In this document: positions 34,589-44,176 of the stretch, in pieces | Position numbering within the stretch: the first letter of the stretch is position 1 | How the letters are laid out: each line of letters opens with the position of its first letter | From: CAYMPH01 sp964529415 | Lineage (GTDB): Bacteria; Spirochaetota; UBA4802; UBA5550 | NCBI GenBank assembly: GCA_964529415.1 | Contig: CAZGWD010000002.1 | Span: 227,623 to 291,622 of the forward strand | Length of the DNA: 64,000 nt | Reading direction: 5' to 3' | Position numbers and translations under genes: made by a program | The notes under the pieces: model-generated | The model's database searches: none | Told to the model about the DNA's origin: nothing | Seen by the model: the letters and a program-made list of their open reading frames with translations, nothing else

Positions 34589-37189
34589 ATGGTGGCGGCA
34601 ATGAATCAATTCATACAGGATCTGCTAAAAAAAATCAAAATGAACCGTTTTTTTAATCCTGCAATTGCCATTGTCTGCTTAATTTTAGTTCTTTTATTCA
34701 GCTTCACAAGTCCCTACTCCATTCTGAAATTGACTCTGTACAATATCAATTTCCGGTTAAAGCCTGCAACTCCCCAGCTGAATTTTTTAACGCTTATTGA
34801 CATTGACGATTTAAGCCTCAACAGCATGGGCCAGTTTCCATGGCCGAGACATTATTATGCTCAGGGAGTTGACACGCTTGTTGAAGCCGGCATCAGACAG
34901 ACTATATTTGATATTCAGTTCATGGATAATTCAGAACCATCTGTTAACCGTGATTTATATAAAAAACTTTTTGATAAAACTTCTGAAAGAGAAACCGTCA
35001 GCCGCGATGATCTGAAAGGAGTCCTCATTGATAATGACAAAGTCCTTTCTGCATCGATTAAAAAAGCCAAAGGTGCAATAATTCCATATTCATTCAGCCA
35101 TGCAAAAATTCCGGATCTTATAACTGATAAAAAAATAAAGGCTGAAAGGGATAAGGCGCATCAATACTTCCTCGCCAAAGCATCAATCCCGGTTCCGAAA
35201 GACAGGATCAGGGAATTTGAAAGTCTTGCTGACAGAACAAGACTTCAGCTTGCGCATCCGATTCCGTCTGTAATCAACAGCGCTGAACTATTCGGCTATG
35301 TTGATGCTGACACAGATGACGACGGTGTACGCAGAGATATCCGGCTCGCAAGAGTGTTCGAAGGGAATATTTATTTCAATATGGGACTTGTGATGGTTAT
35401 GAATCTGTGCGATGTGAATATGGAATCTGTTGAAATTTATCCCGGCAAAAACATCATTTTAAAAAATGCCATAGATCCCCGGACATATACAAAATCAGAC
35501 ATTGTTATCCCGATAGACGCTAAAGGCAAGATGCTAATCAACTGGTCTGCAAAAGAATATATGTCTGATTTTAATCATATACCATTTTTTGCCCTATTCG
35601 AATACCCGCGCGTGAGAGACATTGCATACGAAATATTTGACGCCATGGAATCTAAAAGCGGAAACAATGAACGAACAGGGCTTTCCACAGAACATCACTC
35701 CCTGACCAGCGAACTTGCTCAAATTACAGACAAGACCCGGAAATACGATAAATATATTAAAATCAGAAAAATCGAAAACCGGCTGACTGAAATTGAAACA
35801 GGCTTCATGAATGAACTGAAAAAGAACACTGAGCTTCTGAACCGATTTGCATCCGATACAGGACGAAAACCCGAGGACCTGCTTACAGCCATGAAGATAA
35901 CAGTTGAAACCGAGAAACTAAAGGGGCATTCATGCATCATCAGCATGACAGCAACATCATCTAATGACTTCAGTCTTACGCCTTTGTCGTCTCATTATAT
36001 GATGCCCGGCAAATATCCGAATATAGTAAATACAATTCTCCAGGGAAAATTCATTCACAGAGTTCCGGAATATCTGAATATTATATTGATGCTGCTCATT
36101 GCTGTCGGCGCCGGGTTCATAATACCAAAATTCAGCTCAAAAGCCGGTGTTTTTACATTTGTCGGTACATTGATCGGAGTAAATGTTCTGATCATGCTTT
36201 CGTTTATTTTTGGAAACATCTGGTTTGATCAGCTGGGAATTTCTCTTGCTGTGCTACTGCCTTCGCTTTCATTAATAGGTATAAAATTTATCGGAGAGGA
36301 AACAGAGAAACGTTTTATCAAGTCAGTGTTTTCAAGATACCTCTCGCCGGATGTAATCAATGAGATCATAAAAGATCCTGAAAAGCTTGCTCTTGGAGGC
36401 GAAGAGAGCGATATTACAATTTTCTTTTCAGACATAGCCGGATTCACGTCAATTTCGGAAAAACTTAATCCAACTCAGCTTGTTACTCTTCTAAACGAAT
36501 ATCTTACAGAGATGACTGATATAATTCTTTTAAATAAAGGCACCATTGACAAGTATGAGGGTGATGCAATTATCGCGTTTTTTGGTGCGCCTTTTCACTA
36601 TGAAGATCATGCCGTGAAATGCTGTCTTGCGTCTATTGACATGCAAAACAGAATCAGAGAACTGAGCAAAATCCGCCGCTCCCGGGGACAAAGCGAGTTT
36701 TTCACCCGCATGGGAATAAACACAGGGCGTGCTGTAGTTGGAAACATGGGATCACGCACCAGACAGGATTACACCATGATCGGTGATGCAGTTAATCTTG
36801 CGGCAAGGCTTGAAGGTGTCAACAAGGTCTATAAAACCGCTGCCATGATAAGCGAGGCAACTTACGAAAAAGCAAAAGACCATGTTGAAGTCCGCAAGCT
36901 TGACACTATCCGCGTTGTCGGAAAAAATGAACCGATAGTTATATACGAACTTCTTGAGAGAAAGGGAAAGCTCGATGATCAAACCCGTGATTTGCTTGAT
37001 AAATACTACAAGGGACTTGATTCCTTCAATGACCGCGACTGGAAAGGAGCGCAGAAACATTTCAGGGATGCGCTGAAGATTAAACCTGAAGACGGTCCAA
37101 GCAATCTCTATGTTGAAAGATGCACTGAGTTTCTGAAACAGCCTCCTTCAAAAAACTGGGACGGCGTGTATAAGATGAAGAGTAAGTGA
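34589..37189 (+). CDS. CHASE2-domain adenylate/guanylate cyclase with C-terminal TPR-like tail
   Basis: An 866-aa protein. TM1 (about residues 24-42) is followed by a large extracytoplasmic CHASE2 domain (about 50-490; IDIDDLSLNSMGQFPWPR is shortened here to LIDIDDLSL and QFPWPRHYYA). Three TM helices (about 496-565) lead to a class III cyclase domain (about 595-780) with both metal Asp residues (FFSDIAGFTSIS, KYEGDAIIAFFG) and TGRAVVGNMGS. A TPR-like helical tail follows (KYYKGLDSFNDRDWKGA). It would make cAMP or cGMP in response to an envelope signal. ATG codons at 34589 and 34601 are both possible. Confidence 0.9.
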   Translation: MVAAMNQFIQDLLKKIKMNRFFNPAIAIVCLILVLLFSFTSPYSILKLTLYNINFRLKPATPQLNFLTLIDIDDLSLNSMGQFPWPRHYYAQGVDTLVEAGIRQTIFDIQFMDNSEPSVNRDLYKKLFDKTSERETVSRDDLKGVLIDNDKVLSASIKKAKGAIIPYSFSHAKIPDLITDKKIKAERDKAHQYFLAKASIPVPKDRIREFESLADRTRLQLAHPIPSVINSAELFGYVDADTDDDGVRRDIRLARVFEGNIYFNMGLVMVMNLCDVNMESVEIYPGKNIILKNAIDPRTYTKSDIVIPIDAKGKMLINWSAKEYMSDFNHIPFFALFEYPRVRDIAYEIFDAMESKSGNNERTGLSTEHHSLTSELAQITDKTRKYDKYIKIRKIENRLTEIETGFMNELKKNTELLNRFASDTGRKPEDLLTAMKITVETEKLKGHSCIISMTATSSNDFSLTPLSSHYMMPGKYPNIVNTILQGKFIHRVPEYLNIILMLLIAVGAGFIIPKFSSKAGVFTFVGTLIGVNVLIMLSFIFGNIWFDQLGISLAVLLPSLSLIGIKFIGEETEKRFIKSVFSRYLSPDVINEIIKDPEKLALGGEESDITIFFSDIAGFTSISEKLNPTQLVTLLNEYLTEMTDIILLNKGTIDKYEGDAIIAFFGAPFHYEDHAVKCCLASIDMQNRIRELSKIRRSRGQSEFFTRMGINTGRAVVGNMGSRTRQDYTMIGDAVNLAARLEGVNKVYKTAAMISEATYEKAKDHVEVRKLDTIRVVGKNEPIVIYELLERKGKLDDQTRDLLDKYYKGLDSFNDRDWKGAQKHFRDALKIKPEDGPSNLYVERCTEFLKQPPSKNWDGVYKMKSK

Positions 37190-37252
37190 TTTTGCTTTGT
37201 GAAACAGATTTAATCATCTTATTTAAAAAAATATTTTGAGAATTTATTAAAA

Positions 37253-37280
37253 AATAATTACATTTCTTATTGTAATTATT
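37253..37280. terminator. AT-rich inverted repeat between convergent genes
   Basis: AATAATTACA and TGTAATTATT pair exactly around an 8-nt loop. Placed between the convergent cyclase and lipoprotein genes, it may end transcription in both directions, though the stem has no GC core. Confidence 0.4.
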
Positions 37281-37298
37281 AAACTATTAACTCAAAGT

Positions 37299-38048
37299 TC
37301 AGGGAGCAACCTGGGATAAATAATCGCTTTGTGCGCTTTCTCCATAAGTTGTTACAACACTCACTTTATAATAATAAGTTTTCCCTGATTGAAGCCCGGT
37401 ATCAGATACATAGCTTGTAGAAAAAGGAGATGTTTGTACCAAGGAAAACTGTCCATTTGGTGCATCAGATCTATAGATTCGCACTGACCCTGAATTTACA
37501 TAAGCCGGGTATCCTGTTCCCTGCTGCCAATAAACACCAAGAACCCCTGGTCCTAACATATTATACAGAAGCGTAATAAATGTCATTGGAACCATATTGA
37601 TATTGATATTTACTAAATCTCCCGGGCTTAAATCAACCAATGTTTTTCCACCCCAGTTTTTAGCTACCTGGCCTCCAGAGACAGCTGAACTAACTATAGA
37701 AAATTTTCTCTGAGTACCTGCTGGAACCTGTATGGTGTATGATATTGTTGTTGGAGAAGAGTAACTGAAGGGAATATCAGCAGTAATATTATCCATTCCC
37801 TGGCCGCTTACTGTTAATGAGATTTTTGTTGTTCCAGAAACCCATGCTGTAATTGCGTAAGCTTTCTCTGAAAACAGCAATAAAAATCTATCTATTAATG
37901 GAAATTGTTTCATTTCCTGTTTAAACCCTATGCTTGAAGAATCGATATTCAATGTTACAGTAGCTGTATTATTATCAGAATTGCAAGAAGCAAAGAGTAA
38001 AATAAATGCAAGACCTAAAGTTAAGGTAGTATATTTAAAAGGTTTCAT
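37299..38048 (-). CDS. Lipoprotein with fibronectin-III-like C-terminal region
   Basis: A 249-aa exported lipoprotein; the signal peptide ends in the lipobox FASC at about residue 21. The C-terminal part (about residues 165-249) reads like one FN3 domain, with VRIYRSDAPNGQFSLV and GLQSGKTYYYKVSVV. The central region is beta-rich (Thr/Ser/Val) with no named family. Function unknown; a surface adhesion or polymer-binding role is only a guess. Confidence 0.75.
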   Translation of the reverse strand: MKPFKYTTLTLGLAFILLFASCNSDNNTATVTLNIDSSSIGFKQEMKQFPLIDRFLLLFSEKAYAITAWVSGTTKISLTVSGQGMDNITADIPFSYSSPTTISYTIQVPAGTQRKFSIVSSAVSGGQVAKNWGGKTLVDLSPGDLVNININMVPMTFITLLYNMLGPGVLGVYWQQGTGYPAYVNSGSVRIYRSDAPNGQFSLVQTSPFSTSYVSDTGLQSGKTYYYKVSVVTTYGESAQSDYLSQVAP

Positions 38049-38114
38049 TTTGAATCCTCCAGAAAATTAAATATTTTAAAGACAATAAACTAAATTTCTT
38101 CTTTTGATTAGTTT

Positions 38115-39200
38115 TTATAACTTTTTTATAATATACTCTAATCCGTATTTAAAATCAATCTTTTTCCATTCATGAGCCAGAATTATTAATGAAAAAAGTG
38201 TTAAAGATATTGCTAAAATTGTAAAATTACTGTCAAACACCTTATAAAAACCAAGAAGCATGCTCATTTCTTCAAATATCATGATATGAACTACAAAAAC
38301 AGTAAAGGAGATTCTTCCGAGATTTGAAACGGGCTGGAACAAATTGATCATTTTATTATTAAAATAGTAAAACATATTAATCAGTAATATAGATAGACCG
38401 GATAATACAAGAATTGCCGGAGGCATAGGCGGGAAAAAATATGGAAGAGTTACAAAGAACCTATAGAAAGGACCATAAGTTGCAAAGGCATAGCCTGACT
38501 TGTACATAATGCCGAGAGCCAGACCAAGAATAATTAATAATAAGCCTGTGATACCCTGCAATTTCCTGTTGGCTGACAAATGTATTTTTGCAGAAAACAT
38601 ACCAAGAGCAAAAATACCAATCCAGGGAAATACCGGAAAATGCCCGTTTATAAAAATTAATCGCATCACATCAAATAGATTTCCTGCATTAGAAAGGAAA
38701 AAGTCATCTAAAATTAGAGGGGAATTGACTGCTCCTTGTAAAAAACCGGCTATAATCAATGTTGCAAAATAAAATGAAATTAACATTGCTGATCCTAATT
38801 TGTTCAGCAATGGAAAAAGTATAAGTGAAAATCCTATCAGGTTGAGTACAAACCATGATGCAGGCTTGAACCAGTGAAATGCTGATAAATTAAGGAGATA
38901 TCCAGCTATAATGAGTATTATACCCCTTTTAATTATGACTGAGTATTGTCGTGATTTGTTAAATTGAAGGACTGCACCGAATCCAGAAAGGGATATAAAT
39001 ACAGGCGCAGCAAGAAGTCCCGAAAGATACATCCATCCAAGAATAAAGGATTTTTGAAAAAGTACATCCTGTGAAATTACAGGTTCGTTCCATAGCCATG
39101 CGATAAGATGCTGAGTAATCATTAAAATTACAGCCAATCCGCGGAGTGCATCAATCGATTGGAGCCGGTCCGAAATTTTTATATTTATACTTAAATCCAT
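38115..39200 (-). CDS. Multi-pass membrane acyltransferase-like protein (DUF1624/HGSNAT-like)
   Basis: A 361-aa protein with about ten hydrophobic helices. The N-terminus RLQSIDALRGLAVILMITQH matches the heparan-alpha-glucosaminide acetyltransferase-like/DUF1624 and acyltransferase-3 start, with the conserved Arg-Gly and His. It also has FPVFPWIGIFALGM and ISFTVFVVHIMI. It probably transfers acyl groups to envelope glycans; substrate unknown. It lies after the lipoprotein gene in transcription order reversed (upstream of it on the minus strand, 66-bp gap), so both may be co-transcribed. Confidence 0.78.
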   Translation of the reverse strand: MDLSINIKISDRLQSIDALRGLAVILMITQHLIAWLWNEPVISQDVLFQKSFILGWMYLSGLLAAPVFISLSGFGAVLQFNKSRQYSVIIKRGIILIIAGYLLNLSAFHWFKPASWFVLNLIGFSLILFPLLNKLGSAMLISFYFATLIIAGFLQGAVNSPLILDDFFLSNAGNLFDVMRLIFINGHFPVFPWIGIFALGMFSAKIHLSANRKLQGITGLLLIILGLALGIMYKSGYAFATYGPFYRFFVTLPYFFPPMPPAILVLSGLSILLINMFYYFNNKMINLFQPVSNLGRISFTVFVVHIMIFEEMSMLLGFYKVFDSNFTILAISLTLFSLIILAHEWKKIDFKYGLEYIIKKL

Positions 39201-39451
39201 TTAAACGGGTTATCTTCCTAAAATAATAGCTTGTATTTTAATGATTAAAGTTTTAATTAGCATTTTACATTCTTGAACAGTTTGTCAATAATTATAGTTG
39301 CATTTAACTACCAAAAAGCATCAGAATGTCTCTTGAAACGAAGAAACATAATAAAATATTTTTATACTTAACAAATTACACAATGAATATAAAGCAGATT
39401 CTTAATGAACTTTTTTCCCTATACTGTTTTTACAGGATAATTTTTATTTAG

Positions 39452-40594
39452 ATGAAAAAAACAATAATAATATTTTTAATATCTCTTTCGTTTTTAAATC
39501 TCCTGTTTCCGGCTGATCTAAAGGAAGAAAAAAACGAACAACTGATATTTGCAATAACAACACTTTCATCAATAAATCTGCAAAGCGGAATTGGAGAGAA
39601 ATTTTCAGATTCCATAAGAACACGGCTCCAAATGGAAAAGTCATTTATGGTTGATGAGGCAATCCTACAGCCGGAAAAAGAATTCATCACAGAGTGTTCT
39701 AATGGAAAGTGTCCGCAGTCCTTCCTGGATCAATACAGAGGTAAAATTGTAATCATCGGGAGCATCACAAGGATAATATACAAGATCGGAGAAAAGCCTA
39801 TAAGTAAATACGCAATAGAAGATCTGATGGATGAGAAATTTATTCTTTCAATGCAGGTGGTTGATACCCGCACCGGTAAAATAGATCTCAGCATTAAAAA
39901 GGAATTTGCAGCAGCAGCCCTTCTGGATGCCGAAGCCGGAAAAATCAGCAATGAAATCAGAGACTATTACTTTAAAGCTCCAGTAAAACCTGTTATAAAA
40001 GCAAAGGAAGAAGAAAAAATTAAGTCAAAGGAAGTAGAAAAGAATATTGAAAAGAAGTCTGAGAAGAAAAGCGAGCGTATATTTGCTGTCAGCGGTATCG
40101 GCATTGCTCCTGCTTTTATCATACCATTGGAAAAATTTGCCAGGATGTCTGATTTTGGTTTTGGCGGAGAAGTTGAGGTTTTTTTCAGTTTTTTAAAATA
40201 TAGAAATATTTATTTAAATCTGGGGTTGGAATTTTACGGACTTAATCCGACACGGGATAATATTAAAAGCGACTGGATTCTCTCCCCTCGGATTTCGGCA
40301 GGATATATTTTTACAATCGCAGGGAATTTTTTCATTACTCCCTATATGCAGGCAGGATATATTTTTCAGTTTGTAAATGGAGACATCAATGCTGCTCCTG
40401 GAAGTGCTTCGTTTAATTACAAGAATGAAATATTTTACAATCCTTCATTCGGAATAGGAGCTGAAATCGGATACCGGATCAACAGCCGGATTCAGCTGTA
40501 TCTGAGTCCATCATACCATTTTTTTATAGAACAGAATTCTGTTTTTCATTTTATGAAAATCAATATTGGAATAAGGATGAATTGGGAGCCATGA
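39452..40594 (+). CDS. Exported two-part protein: CsgG-like N-terminal region and C-terminal beta-barrel-like region
   Basis: A 380-aa protein with a signal peptide (about residues 1-20). Residues about 30-170 resemble the CsgG/secreted alpha-beta domains that read out ...VIIGSITRI and VVDTRTGKI. A Lys/Glu-rich linker (about 175-205) leads to a barrel-like C-terminal region (about 210-380) with repeated aromatic beta segments such as ISAGYIFTIAGNFFITPYMQ shortened to SAGYIFTIAG. A periplasm-to-outer-membrane anchor is inferred. The stop overlaps the next gene (ATGA). Confidence 0.65.
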   Translation: MKKTIIIFLISLSFLNLLFPADLKEEKNEQLIFAITTLSSINLQSGIGEKFSDSIRTRLQMEKSFMVDEAILQPEKEFITECSNGKCPQSFLDQYRGKIVIIGSITRIIYKIGEKPISKYAIEDLMDEKFILSMQVVDTRTGKIDLSIKKEFAAAALLDAEAGKISNEIRDYYFKAPVKPVIKAKEEEKIKSKEVEKNIEKKSEKKSERIFAVSGIGIAPAFIIPLEKFARMSDFGFGGEVEVFFSFLKYRNIYLNLGLEFYGLNPTRDNIKSDWILSPRISAGYIFTIAGNFFITPYMQAGYIFQFVNGDINAAPGSASFNYKNEIFYNPSFGIGAEIGYRINSRIQLYLSPSYHFFIEQNSVFHFMKINIGIRMNWEP

Positions 40595-41184
40595 AAAAAT
40601 CACGAAAGATTGTTGTTGATAAAAAATTTCAGATAGGCCTTGCTGCCTCAGTAACCGCATTATCCGCTCTGACCTTTTCAATTGTGATTCTTATCATTGC
40701 AGTCACATCTATGGATAACAGCCGTAAGCTTGATGTGGTTGCGCATAACCAGCAGAGTCTTTCCGGAAACCAGGAGGAAATATTCAAAACCCTGATTTCC
40801 TTTTCACAAATGAAAGATCTGACCAGAATTCGTATTCACGCCCAGACTATAGATAAAGATATAAAAATAAACAGAGCACAGTTTTCTGAAAACACTAAGA
40901 TTATGCTCGAGATCAACAGGAACAATAAAATATTAATCCTGATTCTGATTATCTTTGTAACGGTCCAGTCTGTTTTTCTTTTTTATCTGCTGATAAAGAG
41001 GTCTCACAGAATATCAGGACCAGTATTTCTCCTGAACCGTTATATCAGCGAGCTTAAAAAAGGGAAGTTCCCTGAAATAAGGCCCCTTCGCACCAGGGAT
41101 GACTTCAAGGATCTTTTTGATAATTTCAGAGAAATGGTTGATTATTTCAAGAAAAAGCGGAGAACCGTATCCAAAAAAGACTGA
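40591..41184 (+). CDS. Membrane protein with HAMP-like domain
   Basis: A 197-aa protein: TM1 at about residues 14-38, an extracytoplasmic helical segment to about 112, TM2 at about 113-135, then a HAMP-like region (RISGPVFLLNRYISELKKG, conserved Pro and following helix) ending with a basic tail. There is no catalytic output domain; the architecture is that of a chemoreceptor or kinase stub. Translationally coupled to the upstream exported protein through an ATGA overlap, so a joint envelope role is likely. Confidence 0.75.
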   Translation: MKKSRKIVVDKKFQIGLAASVTALSALTFSIVILIIAVTSMDNSRKLDVVAHNQQSLSGNQEEIFKTLISFSQMKDLTRIRIHAQTIDKDIKINRAQFSENTKIMLEINRNNKILILILIIFVTVQSVFLFYLLIKRSHRISGPVFLLNRYISELKKGKFPEIRPLRTRDDFKDLFDNFREMVDYFKKKRRTVSKKD

Positions 41185-41317
41185 TTACATTGAATATTTA
41201 TAAAATTATTTTTTTATTAATTTTAATTAAAAATGTTTGTTGAAAAAAATCAAATTGTAATTATTAATGCATAACTGAAATACAATTTAAATTTTTATTT
41301 GAAATGGAGTACTAATA

Positions 41318-42811
41318 ATGAAAATTAATAAACTTAATATAATGCTGTTTCTTATTATACTTTCAATTTTTTCATGTTCGAAAATTCCTGACAATTTTAC
41401 AAGCGAATGGGAATCAGCATCAATAATTTCACCCGCTGGAACAATTTTAATTGATAATAATAAATATTATACATCTGCATCCAGCGTTACAATAACCAAT
41501 ATAGTTTCTGACGCTGATCAGATGCAGTTCAGCAATGATGGAACAACCTGGAGCGTATGGGAGACATATTCTCCATCCAAGTCATGGTCTCTTGAAAGCG
41601 GGCACGGACAAAAAACTGTTTACGGGCAGTTCAGGAAGACAGGTGGAGGTATTACCCTACTTACTGATACAATAGTACCGTTAAATAAAGAAAAAATTAT
41701 TTCAAGCGATGGTGTAGAGTATGATAATTTCGGAGGAGGAAACTGGGGATTCACCACAAATGTATTAGCTTTATCAAATGATGGAAATACTCTGTTCGTT
41801 GGATGTTTTATTAAAAATAAAGTTTATATCTATAAAAAAAATTCCAGCGGCACATGGATTGAAACAAAAATCCTGTCGCCGGATGCGGCTCGCTACTTGC
41901 ATTTTGGTCAATCCCTGGCATGCTCAGATGATGCTTCAACACTTGTAATAGGCGCCTTAGGCGGACCTATAGGTGCAATTTTTATTTATACATGGGATGG
42001 TACAACGTATAATCCGGTTAAGACAATAGAGTATGTCAGCAATCATGACTTTGGAGTAAATGTCTCAATTTCTGATAATGGGAATAAAATTCTTGTGGGA
42101 GCATGGCATTCAGATTCAGCCTTTTTGTATGAAAAAGCAGGCAGTGACTGGAATATGACTAAACAGTTTGTTCCGTCTGATGGATTAACAGGAGGTATAT
42201 ATGGTGTTGGCGTAAAAATTGCCGGAGATGGAAATACCATAGTAATAGGCGCGCCAACTCAGAATGGAAATATTGGATCTGTATATATATATAAATGGAA
42301 TGGAATTGCCTGGAGCTTCCTGTTGAAAAAGACTTCCCCTTATGCAACTCCGGACCTTTTTGGACGGCATATAGACATCACAACAAACGGCGAAAGAATA
42401 ATTGTTGGATTAAGATCATGGACTAATGGAAGTGCAGTTCAAGGAGCGGCATTCTTATATGATTGGGATGGTATAACATATAATTTATCACATACTTTTC
42501 AGGCCTCAGACAACATTACCGGAGCAGATGATAAATTCGGTTATTGCGTATCAATGAGTTCAGATGGAAATATTATAGCGATCAGCGCTCCTGGGACCTC
42601 TTATATTGGCAATGGTAAATCATATATATACAGGTTCAATGGATCTGGATGGAATGAAGAATATATAATTAATGAATATATTGGAGTGAATGAATATATT
42701 TACGGTAATTTAATTTTTATTTCAGGAGATGGATCAACTATTGCAGTAGGTACACCAAGAGATATTGTGAATACAAATATAGCTCAGGGATCAGTTTATC
42801 TCTATTACTGA
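41318..42811 (+). CDS. Lipoprotein with FG-GAP-like beta-propeller repeats
   Basis: A 497-aa exported lipoprotein (lipobox IFSC near residue 20). Residues about 130-497 contain at least six repeats of a blade with a pattern of SxDGNxxxIGA, FGxxVxxS and VYIYxxxGxxW, for example ISDNGNKILVGAW, AGDGNTIVIGAP and SSDGNIIAISAP. This resembles FG-GAP/integrin-like propellers found on bacterial surface proteins. A ligand cannot be inferred. It is followed by a strong terminator-like hairpin. Confidence 0.82.
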   Translation: MKINKLNIMLFLIILSIFSCSKIPDNFTSEWESASIISPAGTILIDNNKYYTSASSVTITNIVSDADQMQFSNDGTTWSVWETYSPSKSWSLESGHGQKTVYGQFRKTGGGITLLTDTIVPLNKEKIISSDGVEYDNFGGGNWGFTTNVLALSNDGNTLFVGCFIKNKVYIYKKNSSGTWIETKILSPDAARYLHFGQSLACSDDASTLVIGALGGPIGAIFIYTWDGTTYNPVKTIEYVSNHDFGVNVSISDNGNKILVGAWHSDSAFLYEKAGSDWNMTKQFVPSDGLTGGIYGVGVKIAGDGNTIVIGAPTQNGNIGSVYIYKWNGIAWSFLLKKTSPYATPDLFGRHIDITTNGERIIVGLRSWTNGSAVQGAAFLYDWDGITYNLSHTFQASDNITGADDKFGYCVSMSSDGNIIAISAPGTSYIGNGKSYIYRFNGSGWNEEYIINEYIGVNEYIYGNLIFISGDGSTIAVGTPRDIVNTNIAQGSVYLYY

Positions 42812-42841
42812 TATTAACTATATAATCTGTTTTTCTTCCTA

Positions 42842-42871
42842 AATAATCAATAAAGACTTTTATTGATTATT
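42842..42871. terminator. Bidirectional terminator between convergent genes
   Basis: AATAATCAATAAA and TTTATTGATTATT form a perfect 13-bp stem with a 4-nt loop (GACT), with T-runs on both strands just outside. It separates the FG-GAP lipoprotein gene from the convergent tocopherol-cyclase-like gene. Confidence 0.7.
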
Positions 42872-42898
42872 TTAAATATACATACAAATAAAAAATTG

Positions 42899-43891
42899 TC
42901 AATTTAACTTCAAACCTTTTAACAGCACTCCAATCTCTCCGACAAACTCAAGACCGGCATTCCTCCCTGTTCCTGAAAATATCAATTCCCTGCCCTTGGA
43001 GTTTTTTCTATAAAACTTTATTTCAATTTTTGAAGAAAGCGACTCATTTACTCTTGATACCATTTCTCCCTTTTCAGGTGCTGGCAGTTCTACTCCCTCA
43101 GTCCTTTCAGCTTTTATTTCCAGATATGATTCCTTATTTTCAACAAATATATCTATATAATCATCATTTACTAAAAGTTTTTCTACTCTGGAGCCATTAT
43201 ATGTTGTAAATTTATGAAGCTTTCCTCTGAGAAGAAACCCAAATATGTATCCGGTAAAATATCTCCCCAACCACGGTATTTTTGCTATTGATCCGAATAA
43301 TGAAACTCCAGGTTCATTAAAATGATTTGTCTGCATCCAGATCCAGGCCTGCGGCATGGAAATACCCCAGTCTTTTTCAATATAGCCCTTCCCTTCTTTT
43401 AAATCAGTCTTTTCTCCGTTTAATTCAATAAATCCGTTTATCTTATTATCAAAACTGATATTTGCATGGTAGCATTCCATGAAAGGCACAAACCTGTACC
43501 ATCCCATAACACCTGGTGAAAAAACTGAAACAGGCCACGGTATAATATTGCTCATATTAATATCAGCAATAATCTTATTGGCTCCGTCATCCAGATCAAG
43601 TTTAAGCTGTTCAGTGCTGAAAAAGTTTTTCCCGATTTTTATCTCAAACTTTTTTGCGTTCGCCCGATATTCATTTACAGAGTATCTAAAGTAGGTCATT
43701 TTATGGTTCCGGGCATCAAAGACCATGACAAAGGCATGGCTTTTTGTGCTGTCTTTAGAAAGGGATATCCCGGCTATAACAGCCAGGGCTTTTTTCTCGT
43801 TCTTATCCACCATTTTGAAATACCAGCCTTCGAAGTAATCTCTGGTTTTTCCTATTCCCTGAAAGGCTGCTGGTGTGTAAATATTAGACAA
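42899..43891 (-). CDS. Tocopherol-cyclase-like family protein
   Basis: A 330-aa protein with the family hallmarks YFEGWYFKMVD near residue 19-29, MGWYRFVPFMECYH in the middle and GKGYIEKDWGISMPQAWIWMQ shortened to GYIEKDWGISMPQAW near residue 170. Plant and cyanobacterial members cyclise quinol prenyl chains; bacterial relatives are mostly uncharacterised lipocalin-like proteins. No signal peptide is evident. Substrate unknown. It stands alone between a terminator and an R1-containing intergenic region. Confidence 0.82.
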   Translation of the reverse strand: MSNIYTPAAFQGIGKTRDYFEGWYFKMVDKNEKKALAVIAGISLSKDSTKSHAFVMVFDARNHKMTYFRYSVNEYRANAKKFEIKIGKNFFSTEQLKLDLDDGANKIIADINMSNIIPWPVSVFSPGVMGWYRFVPFMECYHANISFDNKINGFIELNGEKTDLKEGKGYIEKDWGISMPQAWIWMQTNHFNEPGVSLFGSIAKIPWLGRYFTGYIFGFLLRGKLHKFTTYNGSRVEKLLVNDDYIDIFVENKESYLEIKAERTEGVELPAPEKGEMVSRVNESLSSKIEIKFYRKNSKGRELIFSGTGRNAGLEFVGEIGVLLKGLKLN

Positions 43892-43973
43892 TAATTACTC
43901 CTCTTAAAAAACTATGATTTTTCAAATATATTTATATTTATAAAATTTCTTAAAAGTATTTTTTTATTTATTT

Positions 43974-44075
43974 TCAAGTGAAGACCGTTCTTAAAATAGA
44001 ATGTTACCCGCTGCTTAACATGATACATACATCAGCATGCCGGAATTAAAAAAGCAACTATAATTCATTAAAAAT
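43974..44075 (+). repeat. R1 repeat, copy D (about 100 bp)
   Basis: Recognised by AAGACCGTTCTTAAAAT at its left and AAAAAGCAACTATAATTC at its right; the edges are diverged and the TTGACT tail is missing. It lies 100 bp before the 7TM/HD-GYP fusion gene. Confidence 0.6.
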
Positions 44076-44176
44076 TTTTCTGCCGGAAGCAGGAGATAAT
44101 AAATTTTCAATTTAGATCATGTAATAAAAAAAGATTGCATTTTGAAAAAATATATTCATAATGATAAATAATCATT

